Below are positions 26,343 through 33,319 of a stretch of 64,000 nucleotides of DNA, piece after piece. The stretch's first letter is position 1. The number at the start of each line of letters is the position of its first letter. Below the pieces are notes generated by a model. It made no database searches. It was given only the letters and a program-made list of their open reading frames with translations, and was not told the DNA's origin. The stretch is from the NCBI GenBank assembly GCA_902490735.1, contig CABUFC010000001.1, positions 186,001-250,000 of the forward strand. The letters are read 5' to 3'. The stretch is from an uncultured Oscillospiraceae bacterium. GTDB taxonomy: Bacteria; Bacillota; Clostridia; Oscillospirales; Acutalibacteraceae. The position numbers were made by a program, and so were the translations under genes.

Positions 26343-26375
26343 AAAAAACACCACCCATTTGGGTGGTGTTTTTTT
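26343..26375. terminator. Strong bidirectional terminator
   Basis: AAAAACACCACCC / GGGTGGTGTTTTT perfect stem with a 4-nt loop. It ends the minus-strand surface-protein remnant and any plus-strand transcript leaving the uvrB remnant. Confidence 0.85.
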
Positions 26376-26388
26376 GAGGTGTTAAACC

Positions 26389-26610
26389 TTATTCTTTTTG
26401 ATAATCAGTGTGGCGGTATGCTGCACTGATTAGAGTTAAGAACACAAAGAATACTATGCCGTTACCTGTTTTAGGTGATTTCTCTGCTGTGGCAGTTGCG
26501 GCTTCTTTGGTTTCTTTAATGGTTTCTGTATTATTGATGCTTTCTTTATTCTCTTCGGTTTCATCCGGTTGCTCTATTTCTTCAATCGGTTCTGTTTCTT
26601 CTTTGCTTTT
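26389..26610 (-). pseudogene. C-terminal stub of an SPKTG sortase-anchored surface protein
   Basis: The minus-strand frame is open for 73 codons with no start codon, and an in-frame TGA sits just upstream. It encodes a Glu/Thr-rich spacer (EETEPIEEIEQPDETEENKE), then SPKTG, a hydrophobic stretch (NGIVFFVFLTLISAAY) and a charged tail (RHTDYQKE), i.e. an LPXTG-like cell-wall sorting signal. Only the anchor end of a larger gene remains. It is followed by the strong terminator at 26343, as expected for a real 3' end. Confidence 0.65.
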
Positions 26611-26643
26611 TCAAGTAAATTCTACTTAAAAATCGATCCTATA

Positions 26644-27174
26644 TTATTTGTGCTTACGGTTGTTCTTACTTATAATCTCATTTACAAACGGTAGGAAACT
26701 TTCTTCTTCTCCAGCTATAAAAGCCCCTTTTTTAAAAGCATAAATCATCTGATCCGTGGTTTGAATCATATAAAAGTTATCTGTTAAAAACACCTTTGCA
26801 ATCTTGGAATAAGGCACGATAATCGCCTTTTCTCTATCGGAAGATTCGCTTAAAAGTTCATCATCTGTAAGGGTTGCAGTGATTGTTATTTCACCTTTAT
26901 TATTGGTCTCTTCGGCAAAACGTTTTTTTGCCGTTGTAACAGATGAATAATACCTGAAAAACAAAACGAATAAAACTATAACGCACATCGCAAAGATGGA
27001 CATATTTGCATAGGCAAGTCCGTTTGCTATGATCATAGCCAGATTTACTACAAGCACTATACCCAATAGAATATAACATATAGTAATAGGCCTTGAGGTG
27101 AGGTGAAGATACCGATATAGTTCCTTTTCAATTTCGAATGAACGGGTAAATTTGTTTACAAATTTTTGTTCCAT
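26644..27174 (-). CDS. YcxB-like membrane protein
   Basis: 176 aa. Two adjacent membrane segments lie at about residues 30-75 (ITICYILLGIVLVVNLAMIIANGL and MSIFAMCVIVLFVLFF). The C-terminal domain contains IIVPYSKIAKVFLTDNFYMIQT, the conserved block of the YcxB-like family. Function is unknown. It lies between the surface-protein stub and the MsmK ATPase gene on the same strand. Confidence 0.65.
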   Translation of the reverse strand: MEQKFVNKFTRSFEIEKELYRYLHLTSRPITICYILLGIVLVVNLAMIIANGLAYANMSIFAMCVIVLFVLFFRYYSSVTTAKKRFAEETNNKGEITITATLTDDELLSESSDREKAIIVPYSKIAKVFLTDNFYMIQTTDQMIYAFKKGAFIAGEEESFLPFVNEIISKNNRKHK

Positions 27175-27274
27175 AAATCCTCCGATTTTATAATATTACC
27201 CCAAGCGTTTTTACCGCTCGGGGAAATATTTATATTATTTATTTACGAATAAAATAATCGCCAAAAGTTATCGA

Positions 27275-28423
27275 TTAATATTTAGCGCACTCGGGAGCGT
27301 TGGCTTCGGCAGATTTTTCATCGAACCAAATCAGATTGTTGCCTGTTTCTTCATCAAAGAGCTGAATAAGTTCCGGAGCAACATCGAATTTTATTTCTTT
27401 GCCCATGGAAACATCTGCACCAAGACCGATGGTGGGTATAACCATAACAACCTCATCATCACCGCTTGTGGCGTGAATATTGTATTCGGTTCCCATCATT
27501 TCGCTAACTTCGATTTTTGCCGAAAGTTTGCCTTTTCCAACAGTGATATACTGCGGACGAACACCGGCAACGATAGTTACAGGCTTCTGGCCTCTTGCCT
27601 TGAGGGCTTTTTGCTGGAATTCGCTAAGTTCAAATTTTTCACCGCGGATCTCAGCATAGTATTTATCATCTTCAAGCAAGAGTTTGCTTCCTTTGAAGAA
27701 GTTCATTACCGGCATTCCGATAAATCCGGCAACAAAAAGATTAACCGGTTTATCAAAAAGTTCCTGCGGTGTGCCTATTTGGTGAACATAACCATCCTTC
27801 ATTATTACTATACGATCGGCAAGGGTCATAGCCTCGGTCTGATCGTGGGTAACATACATAAAGGTGGTATCAATACGCTGTCTGAGTTTTATGATCTCGG
27901 CACGCATCTCATTTCTGAGTTTTGCATCCAGGTTGGAAAGCGGCTCATCCATCAAAAATACTTTGGGGTTTCTTACCATTGCTCTGCCTATGGCAACACG
28001 CTGCCTTTGGCCGCCGGAGAGAGCTTTTGGTTTTCTGTCGAGGTACTGAGTGATTCCGAGAATATTGGCTACTTCGTTAACCTTTTCATCAATCACAGCC
28101 TTAGGGGTTCTCTTGAGTTTTAAGGCAAAAGCCATATTCTCGCGAACGGTTAAATGAGGATAAAGAGCATAGTTCTGGAAAACCATGGCAATGTCTCTGT
28201 CCTTCGGAACAATGTCATTCATCAGTTTGCCGTCAATATACAGCTCACCATCTGAAATGCTCTCGAGACCTGCAACCATTCGCAGGGTGGTGGACTTGCC
28301 GCATCCGGAAGGACCTACAAGAACAATAAATTCTTTGTCTTTAATATGTAGGTTTACATCGTGTACGGCTGTAACCTTGTTGTCGTAGATCTTCTTGATT
28401 CCTTTGAGTACTACTTCGGACAT
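27275..28423 (-). CDS. MsmK/UgpC-type sugar ABC transporter ATPase
   Basis: 382 aa from ATG 28423 (MSEVVLKGIKKIYDNKV), chosen from family N-termini; the frame extends further upstream to 28492 but into the structured leader. Walker A GPSGCGKST, Q-loop, LSGGQRQR, Walker B VFLMDEPLSNLDAKLR and the THDQTEA switch are intact, with a C-terminal TOBE/MalK regulatory domain. ATPases of this type energise carbohydrate importers that lack their own ATPase. Divergent from the binding-protein and permease genes at 29100-32253, which it probably serves. No canonical RBS at ideal spacing: GGAGG is ~20 nt upstream. Confidence 0.88.
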   Translation of the reverse strand: MSEVVLKGIKKIYDNKVTAVHDVNLHIKDKEFIVLVGPSGCGKSTTLRMVAGLESISDGELYIDGKLMNDIVPKDRDIAMVFQNYALYPHLTVRENMAFALKLKRTPKAVIDEKVNEVANILGITQYLDRKPKALSGGQRQRVAIGRAMVRNPKVFLMDEPLSNLDAKLRNEMRAEIIKLRQRIDTTFMYVTHDQTEAMTLADRIVIMKDGYVHQIGTPQELFDKPVNLFVAGFIGMPVMNFFKGSKLLLEDDKYYAEIRGEKFELSEFQQKALKARGQKPVTIVAGVRPQYITVGKGKLSAKIEVSEMMGTEYNIHATSGDDEVVMVIPTIGLGADVSMGKEIKFDVAPELIQLFDEETGNNLIWFDEKSAEANAPECAKY

Positions 28424-28654
28424 AAACACGACTCTGACGATAGTGCCTCCGCAAAATCGCCTCACGGGCAACAGAATATTGTTGCTCCGCATTTACGGCA
28501 GGTCTCCACACTGCCGCACCGTGAGTCTTACGGTGATTTGACCTCCTTTTTGGATGTACGCCGCTCATATAGTGGAGTGAGCAAACGCCATTTAAATGAA
28601 GATTATGTTCAATATATAAATATATCGACACAGTCATTTTATCCTAAAATTCAG
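28424..28654 (-). promoter_or_regulatory. Long structured leader of the MsmK-type gene
   Basis: On the minus strand CTCACGG (28519-28525) pairs perfectly with CCGTGAG (28461-28467). The pair encloses CGGCAG/CTGCCG (9-nt loop) and GCAACA/TGTTGC (6-nt loop), forming a three-way junction of ~65 nt. The 5' strand of the closing stem can instead form CACCGT/ACGGTG with sequence just upstream, so two folds compete. GGCGAT/ATCGTC downstream puts the only GGAGG in a loop. It is G+C-richer than its surroundings. No T-run terminator and no riboswitch consensus that I recognise. Confidence 0.5.
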
Positions 28655-28660
28655 GAAAAG

Positions 28661-28690
28661 AATATAGCCCTATGTAATATAAATATGCAA
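28661..28690 (-). promoter_or_regulatory. Promoter of the MsmK-type gene
   Basis: Minus strand: TTGCAT (28685-28690), 18-bp spacer, TATATT (28661-28666). It would give a leader of ~230 nt. Confidence 0.5.
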
Positions 28691-28695
28691 AAATG

Positions 28696-28844
28696 TTGTA
28701 TTTACGACAGAAAAATGTTATAATGTACTTGAACATAGTGTAGCAATTTAGTATAAAAACGCCGAAAATCTGCATAACTAAGCCATTTATTTGAACTTAC
28801 ATCAGCTTCATAATATATAAAAAATGTGCATTTTCGGCAGAAAA
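28696..28844 (+). promoter_or_regulatory. Far-upstream promoter and repeated sites of the sugar-import operon
   Basis: TTGTAT (28696-28701), 17-bp spacer and consensus TATAAT (28719-28724) give a ~370-nt leader to the binding-protein gene. TTTACGACAGAAAA (28701-28714) lies in its spacer and recurs as TTTTCGGCAGAAAA (28831-28844). A partial inverted copy is at 28756-28768, making GCCGAAAAT/ATTTTCGGC able to pair. These repeats are candidate binding sites for the AraC regulator encoded downstream. Confidence 0.4.
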
Positions 28845-28984
28845 CAGTGGTTTTTCGTTTGATTTTTAATGTTTAATTTGTATAACAGTTATCATTTTTG
28901 TGGAAAAATTAAAAACAAAATCAACATATGTTTTAAAACGCAAAAGTTATAAATGAAAAAGATATAACATATTTCTATGTTTTC

Positions 28985-29038
28985 ACAACATTCAACCATA
29001 GTGAAATGTTGTTTTTAGTTGTAAAATATCACTGTAAT
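28985..29038 (+). promoter_or_regulatory. Proximal promoter with inverted repeat, sugar-import operon
   Basis: ACAACATT / AATGTTGT (28985-29012) is an 8-bp inverted repeat overlapping a -35-like TTGTTT (29009-29014). An 18-bp spacer separates it from TGTAAT (29033-29038). AGGAGG for the binding-protein gene is at 29087-29092. The space between 28845 and 28984 is AT-rich with nothing recognisable. Confidence 0.4.
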
Positions 29039-29099
29039 GCACGGTGGGCTATGATTTATGTGCATTTACATACATAATATTTTTTTAGGAGGCAGTTCT

Positions 29100-30398
29100 A
29101 TGAAAAAGGTTTTAGCACTTATTTTAACTCTTGCTGTACTCGTAACTGTTTTTGCAGGATGCGGCGGCAGCAACGGCAAAAGCTCAGATGCAATCACAGT
29201 AAATATCTGGGACGCTAATCAGCAAAAGGGTATTCAGGAAATCGCTGATAAGTGGACCGAAACTACCGGTGTTAAGGTTAACGTAGAAGTTGTTGACTGG
29301 GATAACTACTGGACACTTCTTGAAGCAGGTGCTTCAGGCGGCACAATGCCGGACGTATTCTGGATGCACTCCAATACAGTTCAAATGTATATGGAAAACA
29401 ATCTTCTCCTCGATTTAACAGATTATATTTCTAAGGACAGCTCGGTTGATTTGTCCAAATACTATGAAGGCGTTAAGAATTTGTATACACGTAATGACGG
29501 AAAGGTTTTCGCTCTTCCGAAAGACCATGATACAATCGCTCTCCTTTATAACAAAGCAATATTCGATAAATACGGTGTTAAATATCCTACCGATGCCTGG
29601 ACATGGGATGACATGTACGAAGCAGCTAAGAAGATCACCGAAGATTCCAAAGGTGATGTTTACGGTATGGCAATGAACACATCAAACAACCAGGATGGTT
29701 GGTACAACGCAATTTACTGCTACGGCGGTAAGGTTATTACAGATGATCACAAGGGCACAACAATAGGTTCTGCAGAATCAAAAGCCGGAATGGAAATGAT
29801 TCGCAAACTCTTAACAGTTGGCGCTCCGCAGTCTGTAGTTGCAGAAACCGGAACCGATTCTTTGTTCATGTCCGGTAAGGTTGGCATGATCACACAGGGT
29901 TCATGGATGATCAATGCATTCTATACTGCTGAAGGACATAACGATTATGCATGGGCATTACTTCCTTATGCAGACTTAAATAAGAACGGCACTTGCGAAA
30001 AAGAAGAACGTTGGTCAGCATATAACGGTCTTGGATGGGCTGCTTCTGCCGCCACATCAAAACCCGATGAATGCTATAGCCTTATTTCTTACTTCTGCTC
30101 TGAAGAAGGTCAGAAGCTTCAGGCTGAAAAAGGCGTAACCATGGGCGGTATGATCGGAATTTCCGAAGATTTTGCAAATGCATTTAAGGGAATGGATGTT
30201 TCTCCGTTCATCAAGGCTGAAGAATTTAGCCTCTACTTCCGTCCTTATACCCGCAATACAACAGTTTGGGAAGATGCTATTCAGCAGGCAGGTGCATTCC
30301 TTGATCCTTGGCAGAATCCTTCCGATGCCGCACTTATGGCAAAGGCTTGTGAAAATGCACAGAAGATAATTGAAGATGCTATTGCTGCAGAAAAGTAA
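29100..30398 (+). CDS. Sugar ABC transporter substrate-binding lipoprotein
   Basis: 432 aa from ATG 29100 behind AGGAGG. Lipoprotein signal peptide MKKVLALILTLAVLVTVFAGC with lipobox Cys21. The mature part is a family 1 extracellular binding protein (VNIWDANQQKGIQEIADKWTETTG at the start, GSWMINAFY in the middle, CENAQKIIEDAI at the end). Neighbouring alpha-galactosidase and amylosucrase genes point to raffinose-family sugars or sucrose as ligand, which is inference. Confidence 0.9.
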   Translation: MKKVLALILTLAVLVTVFAGCGGSNGKSSDAITVNIWDANQQKGIQEIADKWTETTGVKVNVEVVDWDNYWTLLEAGASGGTMPDVFWMHSNTVQMYMENNLLLDLTDYISKDSSVDLSKYYEGVKNLYTRNDGKVFALPKDHDTIALLYNKAIFDKYGVKYPTDAWTWDDMYEAAKKITEDSKGDVYGMAMNTSNNQDGWYNAIYCYGGKVITDDHKGTTIGSAESKAGMEMIRKLLTVGAPQSVVAETGTDSLFMSGKVGMITQGSWMINAFYTAEGHNDYAWALLPYADLNKNGTCEKEERWSAYNGLGWAASAATSKPDECYSLISYFCSEEGQKLQAEKGVTMGGMIGISEDFANAFKGMDVSPFIKAEEFSLYFRPYTRNTTVWEDAIQQAGAFLDPWQNPSDAALMAKACENAQKIIEDAIAAEK

Positions 30399-30427
30399 TT
30401 TATTAGATTTTAGTTATTAATAAAGGA

Positions 30428-30451
30428 GAGCCGGATTTTTCAATTCGGCTC
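30428..30451 (+). terminator. Intercistronic hairpin after the binding-protein gene
   Basis: GAGCCG / CGGCTC with a 12-nt loop and no T-run. Such hairpins between binding-protein and permease genes usually stabilise the upstream mRNA and lower permease expression. Confidence 0.5.
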
Positions 30452-30489
30452 GCCCACGTTGAAATAATATATGTCTTAAGGAGCGTTTT

Positions 30490-31392
30490 ATGAAACAAAA
30501 AGCACTGCAGAAAAAACGCACCAAAGCACAGAAGAGAGAGGCAATATGGGCGTTATGCTTTATTGCTCCCACCATTTTAGGATTGATAGTGCTTAACTTC
30601 TATCCGGCGATTGAAACTTTTATACAATCGTTTTATAAAACAGGTGACTTTGGCAAGGGTAATACATTTATAGGCATTGAAAATTACAAAACCGTTCTTG
30701 CCTCAAGTGAAATCTGGCATTCGCTTTGGAATACTATAAAGTATGCATTGATCGAAGTGCCGTTTGGTATAGTAATAGCACTTATACTTGCGGTATTTCT
30801 CAATAAAAAACTTAAGGGAACATCCCTTTTCCGCACAATTTTCTTCCTGCCTATGGTTTGCGCGCCTGCAGCCGTTGCCATGGTATGGAAGTGGCTTTAC
30901 AATCAACAATTCGGACTTTTGAACAATGTGTTCGGCACCAATGTGGCGTGGATCTCCAATCCTAAAATTGCATGGATCTCAATCGGTGTTATAGGTGTGT
31001 GGTCGGTTATAGGTTACAATATGGTGCTCTTTATTTCCGGTCTTCAGGAAATACCGGGTGACTATTATGAAGCGGCAGAAATCGATGGTGCAACCGGCAT
31101 TCGCCAGTTCTTCCATATCACGGTTCCGTTGCTTTCACCCACAACCTTCTTTATTGTTCAAACCAGAATAATCGGTGCCCTTACTATATTCGACTTTATG
31201 TTTATGGTTATGGATAAAACCAACCTGGCACTTCAGAACACACAGTCAATTGTTTATGTATTCTATACATATGCATTCACCCAGGGCAACAAAGGTTATG
31301 GTGCGGCAGTTGTAATGTTCCTTGTTATATTCATTATGATTGTTACGTTTATTCTTCAACGAGCAGAAAAGAAACTCGTTTATCATCCGTAA
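30490..31392 (+). CDS. Sugar ABC transporter permease, MalF/UgpA type
   Basis: 300 aa. Six membrane segments follow a basic N-terminus (MKQKALQKKRTKAQKREAIW). The EAA loop is EAAEIDGATGIRQFFHITVPLLSPT at about residues 197-221. AAGGAG precedes the ATG. It pairs with the next gene to form the membrane channel. Confidence 0.9.
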   Translation: MKQKALQKKRTKAQKREAIWALCFIAPTILGLIVLNFYPAIETFIQSFYKTGDFGKGNTFIGIENYKTVLASSEIWHSLWNTIKYALIEVPFGIVIALILAVFLNKKLKGTSLFRTIFFLPMVCAPAAVAMVWKWLYNQQFGLLNNVFGTNVAWISNPKIAWISIGVIGVWSVIGYNMVLFISGLQEIPGDYYEAAEIDGATGIRQFFHITVPLLSPTTFFIVQTRIIGALTIFDFMFMVMDKTNLALQNTQSIVYVFYTYAFTQGNKGYGAAVVMFLVIFIMIVTFILQRAEKKLVYHP

Positions 31393-31410
31393 AGAAAGGG
31401 GAACAGACTT

Positions 31411-32253
31411 ATGCAAAGCGCTCGTGTCAGAAATATTTCAAGCAAAGCGATAATGTATATAGTGCTCATAATCATGGCAATTATTATGCTGGTTCCCTTC
31501 GCTTGGATGATACTTACGGCACTAAAGACAAATCAAGAAGCAATATCGGTTGATCCGTTCTATTTTTTACCTGCACACGGATGGCATTTTGAAAACTTTG
31601 CGGATGTTTGGCTGAGTTATAACTTTATAACCCTTTATAAAAACACCCTGCTTATGATATTTTTCCGTGTTGTATTTGCGTGCCTTACCGCCACGATGGC
31701 AGGTTACGCATTCGGACGCCTTAAGTTCCCGGGTAAAAACTTTTTCTTTAGTCTTGTATTGGTTCAAATGATGATACCTTCACAGATCTTTATCATTCCG
31801 CAGTATTTAATGGTTTCAAACTTGGGACTTTTAAATACCGTTTCGGGACTTGTATTCCCCGGTATCGTAACGGCTTTCGGAACATATCTTCTTAAAACCG
31901 GTTATGAAGGATTACCTAAAGATCTTGAAGAGGCTGCAGATATTGACGGATGCAATATCGGTCAACGTTTCCTGCGTATTATGATGCCGCTTACTCGTTC
32001 CTCAATGGTATCGCTCGGTATATTCACGGCATTGTTTGCGTTTAAAGATCTTATGTGGCCGATGATCGTTTGCACTAATAAGGAAACTACCACGCTTTCC
32101 GCAGGTCTTGCGAAAATGCAAGGTCAGTTCAGCAGCAACTATCCTAATATGATGGCTGCAGCAGTGTTGGCGGTTGTTCCGATGCTGGTTATATATGTTA
32201 TTTTCCAGAAGCAGTTTGTAGAAGGAATAGCTACCTCAGGCGGCAAGCTATAA
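31411..32253 (+). CDS. Sugar ABC transporter permease, MalG/UgpE type
   Basis: 280 aa, six membrane segments. The EAA loop EEAADIDGCNIGQRFLRIMMPLTRS is at about residues 172-196, and the C-terminal FVEGIATSGGKL is typical of MalG-like permeases. It begins 18 bp after its partner, with GAAAGGGG as RBS. Confidence 0.9.
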   Translation: MQSARVRNISSKAIMYIVLIIMAIIMLVPFAWMILTALKTNQEAISVDPFYFLPAHGWHFENFADVWLSYNFITLYKNTLLMIFFRVVFACLTATMAGYAFGRLKFPGKNFFFSLVLVQMMIPSQIFIIPQYLMVSNLGLLNTVSGLVFPGIVTAFGTYLLKTGYEGLPKDLEEAADIDGCNIGQRFLRIMMPLTRSSMVSLGIFTALFAFKDLMWPMIVCTNKETTTLSAGLAKMQGQFSSNYPNMMAAAVLAVVPMLVIYVIFQKQFVEGIATSGGKL

Positions 32254-32292
32254 GAAGACATGGTACAATAGCTATAAGCTTTGATAAAAAAG

Positions 32293-32333
32293 TGCCGGAG
32301 GTATTACTTTTTTGTGATATCTCCGGCTTTTAT
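32293..32333 (+). terminator. Terminator of the sugar-import operon
   Basis: GCCGGAG-TAT-AC / GT-ATA-CTCCGGC stem with a T6 loop, followed by CTTTTATG. It separates the transporter genes from the AraC gene. Confidence 0.75.
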
Positions 32334-32346
32334 GCTTTAATGCAGT

Positions 32347-32405
32347 ACCAATGCCAAATGAAAAGCGAATAGGGAAATTTGCTTTTTATTTGAGATTGGT
32401 ATAAT
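32347..32405 (+). promoter_or_regulatory. Promoter of the AraC gene within a long inverted repeat
   Basis: ACCAAT...AAATGAAAAGC-AAT pairs with ATTTGCTTTTTATTT...ATTGGT (32347-32400), an imperfect ~24-bp inverted repeat. The -10 TATAAT (32400-32405) starts at its last base. Either the site is an operator covering the promoter, or it is an incidental AT-rich repeat. Confidence 0.4.
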
Positions 32406-32435
32406 TGATTTAAGAGTATCAGCAGAGGTGAGAAA

Positions 32436-33299
32436 ATGCTTGAAGATTTTGAACTATATACCACCCTTAAGGTAAGATGCCTTGTGTATCAGCAAAGAAT
32501 ATCGGATGATCTTTATCTGATGCTTTGCGGTGTTGAAGAATGCCTGCCGGATTATTATTTTAATGCCGCAGGAAGGGATGGCTATCATCTGCATGTTGTT
32601 TTGAAGGGCAGGGGTGTTCTCAGCGTTAACGGCAGGGAAACGGAACTTCACTTTGGTCAGATGTTTATAACTAAACCCGGAGAAGATACGTGGTACAGAG
32701 CAGATAGCAATGATCCTTGGACATACTGTTGGATGACCTTTGGCGGAAGGCTTGCAAAGGAATGTGCGGAAGAGGCCGGATTTATCGATGGTGTTAATGT
32801 TCTTGATTGCCACGTTGATCACCGCTTATTCTATACTATTGTAACAAATGCACTTAATCAGGCAGAACTTCACCCATCAAATGTTTATTACAGAACCGGA
32901 CTGCTTCTTGAATATATCAGTACGGCGGTTGATTCCTATAGTACCGTTGAAAAGAAATCCCGCAAACAGAATGAGAATATGGGCGTTGATTATGTTAAAT
33001 ATGCCGCTGATTTTATTTTTACAAATTATGCCACTGCAAAAATCAGCGATGTTGCACGGTATGTGGGGCTTCACAGAAGTTATCTCACCAATCTTTTCAA
33101 GGCAAAGATGGGTGTTTCTCCCCAGGAATACCTTATGCAGTGCCGTATGAAACAGGCGTGCAAGCTGCTTAAAGAAACCAATAATCCCATTCAGGAAATA
33201 GCATTCAGGGTGGGGTATGATAATCCGCTTACCTTTTCCAAAACCTTTAAAGGTTTTTATGGGTACAGCCCGAGAGAATACCGCAATAAAAACAGATAA
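32436..33299 (+). CDS. AraC-family transcriptional regulator
   Basis: 287 aa. An N-terminal cupin-like sugar-sensing domain (about 1-150, with HLHVVLKGRGVLSVNGRE and FITKPGEDTWYRAD) is followed by two C-terminal helix-turn-helix motifs (ISDVARYVGLHRSYLTNLFK, IQEIAFRVGYDNPLTFSKTFK). This is the MsmR/RafR plan that activates alpha-galactoside operons. It lies between the transporter genes and the alpha-galactosidase gene. Confidence 0.88.
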   Translation: MLEDFELYTTLKVRCLVYQQRISDDLYLMLCGVEECLPDYYFNAAGRDGYHLHVVLKGRGVLSVNGRETELHFGQMFITKPGEDTWYRADSNDPWTYCWMTFGGRLAKECAEEAGFIDGVNVLDCHVDHRLFYTIVTNALNQAELHPSNVYYRTGLLLEYISTAVDSYSTVEKKSRKQNENMGVDYVKYAADFIFTNYATAKISDVARYVGLHRSYLTNLFKAKMGVSPQEYLMQCRMKQACKLLKETNNPIQEIAFRVGYDNPLTFSKTFKGFYGYSPREYRNKNR

Positions 33300-33319
33300 A
33301 ACCAAAATGGAGAACCGAT

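Noticed and set aside
26408..26629. Plus-strand reading frame of 73 codons rich in Ser/Val/Leu
   Set aside because: It is the complement of the SPKTG surface-protein stub, whose minus-strand translation makes biological sense.
28461..28525. Hammerhead ribozyme or purine riboswitch in the three-way junction
   Set aside because: The hammerhead core CTGATGA/GAAA and the purine-riboswitch loop sequences are missing.
28341..28723. Reading frames of about 100-120 codons on both strands near the MsmK start
   Set aside because: They overlap the ATPase gene and its structured leader, have no RBS and no recognisable protein features.
30428..30451. Full terminator between binding-protein and permease genes
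   Set aside because: No T-run follows the stem; a stability or attenuation hairpin fits better.
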